Assembly: GCF_900618535.1 (NCBI RefSeq)
Contig: NZ_UYJA01000007.1
Coordinates: forward strand, 152,270 to 216,269
Direction: 5' to 3'
Source of the DNA: Pseudomonas bubulae
GTDB taxonomy: Bacteria > Pseudomonadota > Gammaproteobacteria > Pseudomonadales > Pseudomonadaceae
Length of the DNA stretch: 64,000 nt
In this document: positions 36,336 through 44,619 of the stretch, in pieces
Layout: each line of letters opens with the position of its first letter
Position numbering within the stretch: position 1 is the stretch's first letter
Position numbers and translations under genes: made by a program
The notes under the pieces: model-generated
Seen by the model: only the letters and a program-made list of their open reading frames with translations
Database searches by the model: none
What the model was told of the DNA's origin: nothing

Positions 36336-37132
36336 GCAGAGAATCCGTGTTCGGTAGCAGGAAAGCTGACGGCTTTGACTTCAGTGACGTAGGCGCGCAG
36401 GGCGGACTGGATATCGGGCTGGCCGCTCATGAAGTTTTTCACGAACTTGGGCACGCGGCCGGTCAGTGAAAGGCCCAGCATGTCGTGCAGCACCAGGACC
36501 TGGCCGTCGGTGTCACTGCCGGCGCCGATGCCGATGACCGGGATCTTGACCGCGTGGGTGATCTCTTTTGCCAGTTCGCTGGGTACACATTCGAGCAGCA
36601 GCATGGCCGCTCCTGCCTGTTCCAGGGCAATGGCATCGGCACGCATCTGGCGCGCCTGGTTTTCGTTGCGGCCTTGTACCTTGTAACCCCCCAGCACGTT
36701 CACGGTCTGCGGGGTCAGGCCCATATGCGCGCACACGGGGATGCCGCGTTCAGTCATGGCCCGGATCGACTCGGCCAGCCACACGGCGCCTTCGACCTTG
36801 ACCATATGCGCGCCGGCCTTCATCAGCACCGCGCTGTTGTTGAGGCTTTGTTCCAGGGTGGCGTTGGCCATAAAGGCCATGTCCGCCAGGATCAGAGCGT
36901 CCTGGTTACCGCGTTTGACGCAGGCCACGTGGTAGGCCATGTCAGCGGTCGTCACAGGCAATGTACTGTCATGCCCTTGTAGAACCATGCCCAGGGAGTC
37001 GCCTACCAATAGCACTTCAACACCGGCCTGATTGCAGGCGTGGGCGAAGGTGGCGTCATAGCACGTCAGCATGGTGATTTTTTCACCTTTTTGCTTAAGG
37101 CCTTGCAGGGTGGTCAGGGTAATAGCTGGCAT
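36332..37132 (-). CDS. panB: 3-methyl-2-oxobutanoate hydroxymethyltransferase
   Basis: Transfers a hydroxymethyl group from methylene-THF to ketoisovalerate, the first step to pantoate. The 266-residue TIM-barrel product has LTCYDATFAHACNQAGVEVLLVGDSLGMV, KVEGAVWLAESIRAM and PVIGIGAGSDTDGQVLVLHDMLGL. I start at MPAITLTTLQGLKQKG (37132). The longer in-frame start at 37207 is not conserved. GAGGATCC upstream is a moderate ribosome site. First gene of panBC, downstream of folK after 222 bases. Confidence 0.96.
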   Translation of the reverse strand: MPAITLTTLQGLKQKGEKITMLTCYDATFAHACNQAGVEVLLVGDSLGMVLQGHDSTLPVTTADMAYHVACVKRGNQDALILADMAFMANATLEQSLNNSAVLMKAGAHMVKVEGAVWLAESIRAMTERGIPVCAHMGLTPQTVNVLGGYKVQGRNENQARQMRADAIALEQAGAAMLLLECVPSELAKEITHAVKIPVIGIGAGSDTDGQVLVLHDMLGLSLTGRVPKFVKNFMSGQPDIQSALRAYVTEVKAVSFPATEHGFSA

Positions 37133-37307
37133 GAAAAGGATCCTCGTCAGGCAGTGTGGTAACCACTGCGAGTAACGCGTGTGATTCATCGTTATGAACA
37201 GGCACACCTTTATAGAGGGCGCTTATAAAGCCTGCTTTTCACATTGCACCATCCTGTGGATGGCTGCGGGATGCCTATAGTCGTGACGAGGGCACTGGAA
37301 GTCAATT

Positions 37308-37336
37308 CCGGGTGTTACCGCAATGGTGTTACCCGG
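37308..37336. repeat. Direct repeats inside a palindrome between folK and panB
   Basis: CCGGGT (37308-37313) and ACCCGG (37331-37336) enclose two direct copies of GGTGTTACC (37311-37319 and 37325-37333, 14 bases apart). The layout resembles an operator for a dimeric regulator, but it may also form the 3' hairpin of folK. Confidence 0.4.
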
Positions 37337-37354
37337 GTATTGATTCGATTCAGC

Positions 37355-37837
37355 TTAAGAGGGGATTCGCTCAAGCCCGATAAATGGGCAGTCATCGAGC
37401 AATTGCGCGAGCGTGCGGCCATCGGAGAGTTTCAGCGATGCAGGCGCCAGTTCGGCCAGCGGATACAGCACAAAAGGCCGGGCGTGCATGTGGTAGTGCG
37501 GGACTTTAAGGCGGGGCTCGTCGATCAGGCGATCGCCGAATAGCAAGATGTCCAGGTCCAGAGTGCGCGGGCCCCAACGCTCTTGGCGCTCGCGTCCCTG
37601 GTCCAGTTCGATGGCCTGCAGGGCATCGAGCAGGTCCAGCGGCGCCAGCGAGCTGTCGATGGCCGCTACGGCATTGGTGTAGCGCGGCTGGCCAGGCAAC
37701 AGCGAATCGCTTTGATAAAATGCTGAAACCCCGATGAGTCGGGAGTCCGGCAATTGCGCCAGGGCCTGGACAGCACTGCGCAATTGATCCGCCGGGTCAG
37801 CCAGATTGCTGCCCATTCCAATGTAGACGCGTTCCAT
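37355..37837 (-). CDS. folK: 6-hydroxymethyl-7,8-dihydropterin pyrophosphokinase
   Basis: Pyrophosphorylates 6-hydroxymethyl-dihydropterin, giving the FolP substrate. The 160-residue product has the start VYIGMGSNLADP, the substrate region VSAFYQSDSLL and the HPPK signature RWGPRTLDLDILLFGD with its metal-binding aspartates. It lies three bases after pcnB, the same pcnB-folK-panB order as in E. coli. Confidence 0.96.
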   Translation of the reverse strand: MERVYIGMGSNLADPADQLRSAVQALAQLPDSRLIGVSAFYQSDSLLPGQPRYTNAVAAIDSSLAPLDLLDALQAIELDQGRERQERWGPRTLDLDILLFGDRLIDEPRLKVPHYHMHARPFVLYPLAELAPASLKLSDGRTLAQLLDDCPFIGLERIPS

Positions 37838-37840
37838 CGC

Positions 37841-39235
37841 TTACTCGTCCGCTGCGGCGCTGCGTTTACGCTTGGCACCGCTGGTACGGCGACGTTTGCG
37901 CGGTGCAGGACCGGTACCGTCATCCTTGGCGTTGCTCAGGTCGCGGATCATCTCGCGGCGGCCGCTGTCATTGGCGTCCTGATAGTCGGTCCACCATTCG
38001 CCCAGGCCATTGGTCTGCTCGCCGGCGCTTTCACGCAAGAGCAAGAAGTCATACCCGGCACGGAAACGCGGGTTGTCGAGCAACATGTCGGCGCGTTTGC
38101 CGCTGCGACGCGGCAGGCGCTCCTGCATGTCCCAGATCTCGCGAATCGGCATGGTGAAGCGCTTGGGAATAGCAATACGCTGGCATTGCTCGGCGATCAG
38201 TTCATGGGCGGCTTCCTGCATGGCAGGAATGGGCGGCATGCCTTGATCTTGCAGGCGCAATACGCGTGCAGGCAACGCGGGCCACAACAGGGCGGCAAAC
38301 AGGAAGGCCGGGGTCACCGGTTTGCCCTGTTTGATGCGCAGATCAGTGTTGCGCAAGGCTTCGCTGATCAGGGTGTGGGTGTAGGTCGGGTTGTGCTCCA
38401 GTGCTTCGGCGCTGGCCGGGAACAGAGGGTCGAACAACTCGAGGTCAACCAGCATCTCGAAGGTGTCGGAAGCGTTACCGGAGAGGAACAGCTTGAGCAC
38501 TTCTTCGAACAGGCGCGCGGAAGGGATTTCCCGCAGCATCGGCGCCAGTTCGCGGATTGGTTCGGCGGTGTGCTTTTCGATACCAAAGTTGAGCTTGGCG
38601 GCAAAGCGCACGGCGCGCAGCATGCGAACCGGGTCTTCCTGGTAGCGCTGTTGCGGGTCGCCGATCAGGCGTAGCAAGCGGTTGCGGATATCGTGTACGC
38701 CATTGGCGTAATCGAGGATGCGCTCGCTGACCGGGTCGTAGTACAGGGCGTTGATCGTGAAGTCACGACGCTGGGCGTCTTCTTCAAGGGTGCCGTAGAC
38801 GTTGTCGCGCAAGATGCGCCCGCTTTCGTTACGCGAGGACTGGTTGCTGTCTTCCTCTTCGTCGTTTTGCGGGTGATTGGCACGGAATGTCGCGACTTCA
38901 ATGATTTCGCGGCCAAAGTGGATATGCACCAACTTGAAACGACGACCGATGATTCGCGCATTGCGAAATTCGGCGCGCACTTGCTCGGGCGTGGCGCTGG
39001 TGGCGACGTCAAAGTCTTTTGGCGTGATATTGAGCAGCATGTCGCGTACGCAACCGCCAACCAGATAGGCCTGGTAACCGGCGTTCTGCAGGCGTTCGAC
39101 GATATTGACCGCGTAGCGGCTGAACTGGGCACGTTGCAGCGAGTGTTGGCTGCTGTTGAGCACTTCAGGGGTGCTGCGCAGTTGTTGCGTACGACGCTTG
39201 GGAGAACGGAATGACTGGAACAGCTTCTTCAGCAT
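37841..39235 (-). CDS. pcnB: Poly(A) polymerase I
   Basis: Adds 3' poly(A) tails that mark RNAs for decay. The 464-residue product has the nucleotidyltransferase core VGGCVRDMLLNITPKDFDVATSA with catalytic DxD. RRDFTINALYYDP and the PolyA_pol RNA-binding/basic C-terminal tail (APRKRRRTSGAKRKRSAA) follow. The ATG at 39235 (MLKKLFQSFRSP) is the conserved start. A GTG three codons upstream is possible, and the ribosome site is weak for both, as is usual for pcnB. It follows crcZ on the same strand. Confidence 0.95.
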   Translation of the reverse strand: MLKKLFQSFRSPKRRTQQLRSTPEVLNSSQHSLQRAQFSRYAVNIVERLQNAGYQAYLVGGCVRDMLLNITPKDFDVATSATPEQVRAEFRNARIIGRRFKLVHIHFGREIIEVATFRANHPQNDEEEDSNQSSRNESGRILRDNVYGTLEEDAQRRDFTINALYYDPVSERILDYANGVHDIRNRLLRLIGDPQQRYQEDPVRMLRAVRFAAKLNFGIEKHTAEPIRELAPMLREIPSARLFEEVLKLFLSGNASDTFEMLVDLELFDPLFPASAEALEHNPTYTHTLISEALRNTDLRIKQGKPVTPAFLFAALLWPALPARVLRLQDQGMPPIPAMQEAAHELIAEQCQRIAIPKRFTMPIREIWDMQERLPRRSGKRADMLLDNPRFRAGYDFLLLRESAGEQTNGLGEWWTDYQDANDSGRREMIRDLSNAKDDGTGPAPRKRRRTSGAKRKRSAAADE

Positions 39236-39423
39236 GGGATGCACTGTTTGAAGGAATGTTCGGCCAAAACGAAGAATGACCGCATGATGGGCGGGGATTC
39301 TAGCATTTAGTCAGGGGATGGTGTAGGACGCTTAGCCGCTCTTGCGAGCGAAGCTGCAAGCCGTAAGCATAAATAGCTGTAAGAGGCGCGGTTTAGACGG
39401 TTGCGAGGGGATTTGTTAAATCG

Positions 39424-39797
39424 CAGAAACCACAAGGGGAGCCGAAGCTCCCCCAGAATTAGTTGCGTGCTCTATTTTTATTATTGATTGCGGGCTTTTT
39501 GTTTTTGTTAATCGCCCTGGTTACAAAGGTCTTGCCTGTGCAACCCTCCCAATCGGGAGATAAGAGCAAACGGATTGCTTTGGTCGCTGCGTTGATGTGA
39601 TCAATGATCCAACCAGTTCAGGCTCTGCTTTAAGTGCAGTTTTTGTTGTTCTCTGCCTGGTCGCGGGGCAAGCCCCATTTACAACACCTCTCCAAAACAA
39701 TCAGTTAGCTGCGCCTCCGCCGTGTTGTTCTTGTTATGCGTGAGCCGATACGTCTTATTTTTATTGTGTGCTGCTGTGATTCTTATTGTTCTTGTAC
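39424..39797 (-). ncRNA. crcZ: CrcZ-type small RNA (Hfq/Crc sponge)
   Basis: CrcZ relieves catabolite repression by sequestering Hfq/Crc on A-rich motifs. The minus strand from about 39797 to about 39424 (some 374 bases) has no credible ORF but has six AANAANAA-like stretches at 39776-39796, 39751-39767, 39722-39738, 39637-39650, 39493-39509 and 39470-39486. It ends in a GGGGAGC-TTCG-GCTCCCC hairpin (39436-39453) followed by TTGTGGTTT. Start, length and the cbrB-crcZ-pcnB position all match known CrcZ genes. Exact ends are inferred from the promoter and the hairpin. Confidence 0.93.
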
Positions 39798-39806
39798 GAA
39801 TACATA

Positions 39807-39824
39807 TAGCAGGGTGCGTGCCAA
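39807..39824 (-). promoter_or_regulatory. Sigma-54 promoter of crcZ
   Basis: On the minus strand TTGGCACGCACCCTGCTA (39824 to 39807) has GG and GC exactly ten bases apart. The -24 half TTGGCACGC is identical to that of the BON-gene promoter at 26401. The predicted start is near 39797. Confidence 0.93.
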
Positions 39825-39880
39825 CTTTTGTGCGGCCCAGCAAAATAAGGGGTTTTCAGGGTTTTGGCCTTTTTCCGGGC

Positions 39881-39920
39881 AAAAAAAAGCCGGGTCATCG
39901 TTACCGTAAGACCCGGCTTT
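39881..39920 (-). terminator. Terminator of cbrB
   Basis: GACCCGGC (39910-39917) pairs with GCCGGGTC (39889-39896). On the minus strand the stem is followed by eight T (39888-39881). It lies between the CbrB site and the crcZ promoter, isolating crcZ from cbrAB read-through. Confidence 0.9.
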
Positions 39921-39960
39921 TGTTACGTGATTTAACAGAGGTAACAGTTGGTTACCTCTG
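39921..39960 (-). promoter_or_regulatory. CbrB upstream activating site for crcZ
   Basis: TGTTAC (39921-39926), 14 bases, GTAACA (39941-39946) is a perfect match to the CbrB consensus TGTTAC-N14-GTAACA. An overlapping perfect 10-bp inverted repeat, CAGAGGTAAC (39936-39945) and GTTACCTCTG (39951-39960), may provide a second subsite, and another TGTTAC (39965-39970) abuts the cbrB stop codon. The centre is about 137 bases upstream of the crcZ start. Confidence 0.9.
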
Positions 39961-39970
39961 GCGCTGTTAC

Positions 39971-41404
39971 CTAGCCCTCGCTTGGCACGCCGGTTTTGCG
40001 TCGCGGGATTCCCAGACGCTGACGTCGCTCCCACAAGCATTTGCGGCTGACCCCCAGTTTTCGAGCCAGTTCGGTCTCGGTCATATGGTCCTGATGCTCA
40101 AGGACGAAGTGCTGGAAGTAGTCTTCCAGTGACAGGTCCTCGGTGGGATCAAGGCTGGTGTTACCGTTACTGATGCTCTGCTGCGGGGCCAGGCCGATGA
40201 AGTCATCGTCTTGCAGGTCGCTCAGTTCAATATCGATACCCAGCAGTTCAGCCGAGATTTCCGGGCTTTCACAGAGGATCACCGCGCGCTCCACAGCGTT
40301 TTCCAGCTCGCGCACGTTACCCGGCCATGAGTAATGGCTGATCGCCCGTTCGGCATCGGGGGCGAATTTGAGGTCGGTGCGACCCACGCGAGCACTTTGG
40401 CGGGCGAGGAAGGCGTTGGCGATTTCGTTGACGTCAGCGCCACGTTCACGCAGCGCAGGCAGCTTGAGCGCGATAACGTGCAGGCGGTAGTACAGGTCTT
40501 CGCGGAACTGGCCTACCTTGGCCAGGCTTTTCAGGTCGCGGTGGGTCGCGGCAATCAGGCGAACATCGACCTTCTGCGACTGTACCGAGCCAACCCGGCG
40601 AATCTCGCCTTCCTGCAGCACGCGCAGCAGTCGGGCTTGGGCCTCAAGCGGCAATTCGCCGATTTCATCGAGGAACAGCGTGCCGCCATCGGCCGCTTCA
40701 ACCAGACCGGCACGGCCAGCGCTGGCGCCGGTAAACGCGCCTTTTTCGTGGCCGAACAGTTCGGACTCGATCAGGGATTCCGGGATGGCCGCGCAGTTGA
40801 CCGAGATCATCGGTGCTTTGGCGCGGCGCGACAGGTTGTGCAGGGCGCGGGCTACCAGCTCTTTACCTGTGCCGGATTCACCCTGGATCAGCACATTGGA
40901 GTCAGTGGGCGCTACTTTGCGAATCTTGCTGTACATGTCCAGCATTGGCGGGCACGAACCGATGATGCCGATTTCACCGTTGCTGTTATCCACCGTGTTT
41001 TTGTCAGCGGTGCCTGCTTTGGCAGGGCGTTCGGCCGGCGCGCTCTGGGTGTTTTGCCGGTCACGCAGAATGCGCGCCACCGCTTGCAGCATTTCGTCGT
41101 GATCAAAAGGTTTGGCGATGTAGTCCACCGCGCCCATTTTCATCGAGTCCACGGCCGAGCGCAGGCTGGCATAGCTGGTCATGATCAGCACCGGCTTGCC
41201 CTGGCCAAGCTTGATCAGCTCGGTCCCCGGAGCGCCGGGCAGGCGCAGGTCGCTGACAATCAAGTCAAACGACGGGATGCTGAACTGCTCCTGCGCCTCT
41301 TGCACCGAGCCAGCCTCGCTGACCTGGTATTGATTGCGCTCCAGTAAGCGGCGTAGGGCGGAGCGGATGATGGTTTCATCTTCGACGATCAAAATATGCG
41401 GCAT
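39971..41404 (-). CDS. cbrB: Sigma-54-dependent response regulator CbrB
   Basis: NtrC-family activator paired with CbrA. It governs carbon/nitrogen balance and use of less-preferred carbon sources through crcZ. The 477-residue product has a receiver domain with phospho-acceptor Asp52 (LIVSDLRLPG) and an AAA+ domain with Walker A GESGTGKE and the sigma-54-contacting GAFTGA loop. A Fis-type helix-turn-helix lies at the C-terminus (TETELARKLGVSRKCLWERR). ATG at 41404, 22 bases after cbrA. Its stop abuts the crcZ control region. Confidence 0.96.
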   Translation of the reverse strand: MPHILIVEDETIIRSALRRLLERNQYQVSEAGSVQEAQEQFSIPSFDLIVSDLRLPGAPGTELIKLGQGKPVLIMTSYASLRSAVDSMKMGAVDYIAKPFDHDEMLQAVARILRDRQNTQSAPAERPAKAGTADKNTVDNSNGEIGIIGSCPPMLDMYSKIRKVAPTDSNVLIQGESGTGKELVARALHNLSRRAKAPMISVNCAAIPESLIESELFGHEKGAFTGASAGRAGLVEAADGGTLFLDEIGELPLEAQARLLRVLQEGEIRRVGSVQSQKVDVRLIAATHRDLKSLAKVGQFREDLYYRLHVIALKLPALRERGADVNEIANAFLARQSARVGRTDLKFAPDAERAISHYSWPGNVRELENAVERAVILCESPEISAELLGIDIELSDLQDDDFIGLAPQQSISNGNTSLDPTEDLSLEDYFQHFVLEHQDHMTETELARKLGVSRKCLWERRQRLGIPRRKTGVPSEG

Positions 41405-41426
41405 TGATTCGGTTCTCTCGACGGTC

Positions 41427-44375
41427 TCAGTTCACAGCGGACGTCGCTTCGACATGACGCGGTAGTGTCACCCGGATACGGGTTCCGCGTTGGCTGTGAA
41501 TGTCAGCCGGGCTGTCGATGGTGATTTGTCCATAATGCTCTTCAACGATGGAATAGACCAGTGCAAGGCCCAGACCTGTACCTTCGCCAGGGTCCTTGGT
41601 GGTGAAAAACGGTTCGAACAACCGGTCCATGATGTTCTGCGGAATGCCAGTGCCTTCATCTTCCACAATAAGGTCGACGGTGTGCTCGCTGGCCTCGCTC
41701 TTGACCCGTACGGCACTGCCGGCAGGCGTCGCGTCGCGGGCGTTGGAGAGCAGGTTGATCAATACCTGGGCGAGCCGCTGCGGGTCGCCGTCGACCCAGT
41801 GGTCCGGGTCGCACAGGTTGTAGAATTGCACTTCGAAATTGCGTCGGTTCAGGGCCAGCAGGCCAATGGCATCCTGGGCTACTTCGGCCAGACAGACGGG
41901 CTCGTCATTGTGTTGATGGCTGCCGGCATGGGCGAAGCTCATCAGAGACTGGACGATGCGTGAGATGCGTTTGGTCTGTTCAAGTATCTGGCTGCTGATT
42001 TCGGTCAGTTCACCATCGTCTTCGCGTTCCTCGCGCAGGTTCTGCGCCAGGCAGGCAATGCCGGTGACCGGGTTGCCGATTTCGTGAGCCACCCCTGCCG
42101 CCAGCCGCCCGATGCTGGCCAGGCGCTCGGAGTGCACCAGCTTGTCTTCGAGCATCTGGGTTTCCGTCAGGTCCTCGACCAGCAGCACCAGGCCGCTGTT
42201 ACCCGGTGCCAGCGGCTCGTCAATGGCGGCTTTGTGCAGGTTGAGCCAGCGGGTCTGGCCATCAAGGGCCAGGTGCTGCTTGTGCAAGTGTTCGTCCGGC
42301 AGGTCGATAAAACCTTGCAGCAACTCGCGCCATGGATCGCCCAGGGTACCCAGGCGCGAACCCACCACGCGCTGGGCCGGGATGCCGGTCAACTCTTCCA
42401 TAGCCTTGTTCCACATCAGGATCTCTTGATCCTTGGCCAGTGAACACACGCCCATCGGCAACTCTTGCAGGGTCTGGCGGTGATAACGGCGCAAGGCGTC
42501 GAGCTCGGCTGCCAGCCCGGTAAGGCGTGAGTGGTAGTCCTCAAGCCGGCTTTCGATAAAGTGAATGTCCTCGGTAACGTAGTTTTCGCCGCCGGACTTG
42601 TAGGGCAAAAAGGTTTCGACCATATCTTGTGCGACGCTGGGGCCCATCAGGCCGGAAAGGTTGGCTTCGATCCTGTCGCGCAGGCGTCGCAAGGCATAGG
42701 GGCGACGTTCATCGAAAGGCAGGAAAAGGTCACGCAGCGCCTGTTCGACTTCTTTTTGCGCCGCTTTGGCGCCCAGAGGTTTGGCCAGCTGAGTAGCGAA
42801 CTCCTGCGGGGAGGCCGCGTGCAGCTCGCGACGTTGCGGGCGGCGTACGTTATCCACAGCACAGGCTTCGGCGGCACTGGCTTCTTCAGGGCTGGCGTTG
42901 GTGAACAGGGAAATCAGGGTGAACATCAGCACGTTGGCCGCCAGCGAGGCGATGGCTGCCATGTGCCAGCTGGTATCGTCCAGCACATAGATCATGTTCA
43001 ACCACGGGATATAGAAGCCCTGGAAGTTGCCGATCAGCGGGAACAGCATGCTCGCCATCCACACCAGTATCCCGGCCAGCAGACCGGCAATAAAGCCACG
43101 TCGGTTGGCCGTCGGCCAGTACAGTACCGAGAGCACGCCCGGCAAAAACTGCAACGTGGCGACAAAGGCCACGATGCCGAGGTTGGCCAGATCCTGCTCG
43201 GCGCCCAGCAGCAGGTAGAAGCCGTAGCCGGCCATGATAATGGCAACGATCAGGGCGCGGCGGGTCCACTTCAGCCAGCGGTAGATATTACCTTCGGCGG
43301 GCGGTTGATAAAGCGGCAGCACCAGGTGGTTGAGGGCCATGCCCGAAAGCGCCAGGGTGGTGACGATAATCAGCCCGCTGGAGGCCGAAAGCCCGCCCAC
43401 ATAAGCCAGCAGCGCCAGGGGTTTGCTGTTGGCGGCAATACCGATACCGAGTGTGAAGTATTCCGGATTGGTGGTGGCGCCCAGCTTGAGGCCGGCCCAC
43501 AGGATCAGCGGCACGGCCAGGCTCATCAGCAACAGGAACAGCGGCAGGCCCCAGCTGGCGCTGACCAGCCCGCGCGGGTTGAGGTTCTCGGTGAAGGTCA
43601 TGTGATACATGTGCGGCATCACAATGGCCGAGGCGAAAAATACCAGCAGCAGGGTGCGCCATGGCCCTTCTTGAAGCGGTGTGTGCAGTGCGGCGAGGGC
43701 GGTCTGGTTTTGCAGCAGCCAGACTTCCAGCTGTTGCGGGCCATCGAACACGCCATAAAGCGCGTAAAGGCCCACACCGCCAATGGCGATCAGCTTGATC
43801 ACCGACTCAAAGGCAATGGCGAATACCAGGCCTTCGTGTTTCTCACGGGTGGCTATATGCCGAGAGCCGAAGAAGATCGTAAACAGGGTGATCAGTGCGC
43901 AGAAGCTCAGGGCTACGCGGTGTTGCACCGGCTCGCGGGTGAGGATGCTGATGGAGTCGGCCACGGCCTGGATTTGCAGGGCCAATAGCGGTAACACGCC
44001 TATCAGCATGAAAATCGTGGTCAGGGCTCCGGCCCAGGTGCTGCGGAAGCGAAAGGCGAACAGGTCGGCCAGCGATGAGAGCTGGTAGGTGCGGGTGATT
44101 TTTAGAATGGGGTAAAGCAACACAGGCGCCAGCAGAAAAGCCCCGGAAACCCCAAGGTAGCTGGACAAAAAGCCGTAGCCATATTCGTAAGCCAGCCCCA
44201 CTGTGCCGTAGAACGCCCAGGCACTGGCGTAAACGCCCAAAGACAGGGTGTAGGTCAGCGGGTGACGAATGATTGCGCGCGGGATCATGCCGCGTTCACT
44301 GATCCAGGCCACGCCAAACAGCACCAGCAGGTAGGCGGCGCTGATCAGGATCATCTGGGTCAGGCTAAAGCTCAT
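41427..44375 (-). CDS. cbrA: Sensor histidine kinase CbrA (SLC5-type transporter fused to kinase)
   Basis: Membrane sensor of the CbrAB system. The 982-residue product begins with a sodium/solute symporter-like domain of about 13 membrane helices (residues about 5-510) linked by a STAC-type region to a PAS domain. A HisKA domain with the phospho-accepting His in AAGVAHEIGNPVTG and a HATPase domain (LLSNARDATP, DEGTGIP, GEGTGLGLAL) complete it. CbrA has been reported to take part in histidine uptake in some species. I chose ATG 44375 (MSFSLTQ). ATG 44381 is equally possible. It overlaps cbrX by about ten bases, implying translational coupling. Confidence 0.95.
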   Translation of the reverse strand: MSFSLTQMILISAAYLLVLFGVAWISERGMIPRAIIRHPLTYTLSLGVYASAWAFYGTVGLAYEYGYGFLSSYLGVSGAFLLAPVLLYPILKITRTYQLSSLADLFAFRFRSTWAGALTTIFMLIGVLPLLALQIQAVADSISILTREPVQHRVALSFCALITLFTIFFGSRHIATREKHEGLVFAIAFESVIKLIAIGGVGLYALYGVFDGPQQLEVWLLQNQTALAALHTPLQEGPWRTLLLVFFASAIVMPHMYHMTFTENLNPRGLVSASWGLPLFLLLMSLAVPLILWAGLKLGATTNPEYFTLGIGIAANSKPLALLAYVGGLSASSGLIIVTTLALSGMALNHLVLPLYQPPAEGNIYRWLKWTRRALIVAIIMAGYGFYLLLGAEQDLANLGIVAFVATLQFLPGVLSVLYWPTANRRGFIAGLLAGILVWMASMLFPLIGNFQGFYIPWLNMIYVLDDTSWHMAAIASLAANVLMFTLISLFTNASPEEASAAEACAVDNVRRPQRRELHAASPQEFATQLAKPLGAKAAQKEVEQALRDLFLPFDERRPYALRRLRDRIEANLSGLMGPSVAQDMVETFLPYKSGGENYVTEDIHFIESRLEDYHSRLTGLAAELDALRRYHRQTLQELPMGVCSLAKDQEILMWNKAMEELTGIPAQRVVGSRLGTLGDPWRELLQGFIDLPDEHLHKQHLALDGQTRWLNLHKAAIDEPLAPGNSGLVLLVEDLTETQMLEDKLVHSERLASIGRLAAGVAHEIGNPVTGIACLAQNLREEREDDGELTEISSQILEQTKRISRIVQSLMSFAHAGSHQHNDEPVCLAEVAQDAIGLLALNRRNFEVQFYNLCDPDHWVDGDPQRLAQVLINLLSNARDATPAGSAVRVKSEASEHTVDLIVEDEGTGIPQNIMDRLFEPFFTTKDPGEGTGLGLALVYSIVEEHYGQITIDSPADIHSQRGTRIRVTLPRHVEATSAVN

Positions 44376-44541
44376 CGGCATCTTTTTGGCTCTGCAGAAT
44401 AAAGGTCACAACGATCAGAATCAGCCAGAGCAGATAGGGCCGGTACCAGGCGCCTGTCGCATCGATCCACCAATCCATGATGGCGGGAGAAAACAGGTAG
44501 ATCCCGACAACCAGCAACAGGACCAATCGATAGATATACAT
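44365..44541 (-). CDS. cbrX: Small membrane protein CbrX
   Basis: A 58-residue protein with two hydrophobic segments (LVLLLVVGIYLFSPAIM and YLLWLILIVVTFIL) and a polar C-terminus SQKDADEL. It matches the small gene found upstream of and overlapping cbrA in fluorescent pseudomonads (cbrXAB). I start at MYIYRLVLL (44541, GAGGGCGGG upstream). A longer in-frame extension to 44613 is unlike the family. Its stop lies inside the first codons of cbrA, so its translation probably sets CbrA output. Confidence 0.85.
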   Translation of the reverse strand: MYIYRLVLLLVVGIYLFSPAIMDWWIDATGAWYRPYLLWLILIVVTFILQSQKDADEL

Positions 44542-44560
44542 CCCGCCCTCACTTTTACAG

Positions 44561-44584
44561 GCCGCATGCCCAAAAACGTGCGGC
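44561..44584 (-). other. Hairpin between gluQ and cbrX
   Basis: GCCGCA (44561-44566) and TGCGGC (44579-44584) form a 6-bp stem. On the minus strand it is followed by CTGTAAAAG. A weak boundary element between gluQ and the cbr genes. Confidence 0.4.
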
Positions 44585-44619
44585 GATGGTAACGGATGGC
44601 TGGCAACCTGCAAGGGCTG

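Noticed and set aside
39722..40132. Plus-strand frame of 136 codons across crcZ and the end of cbrB
   Set aside because: It overlaps the crcZ promoter, the CbrB site and the cbrB C-terminus on the opposite strand. It is explained by these elements and has no protein features.
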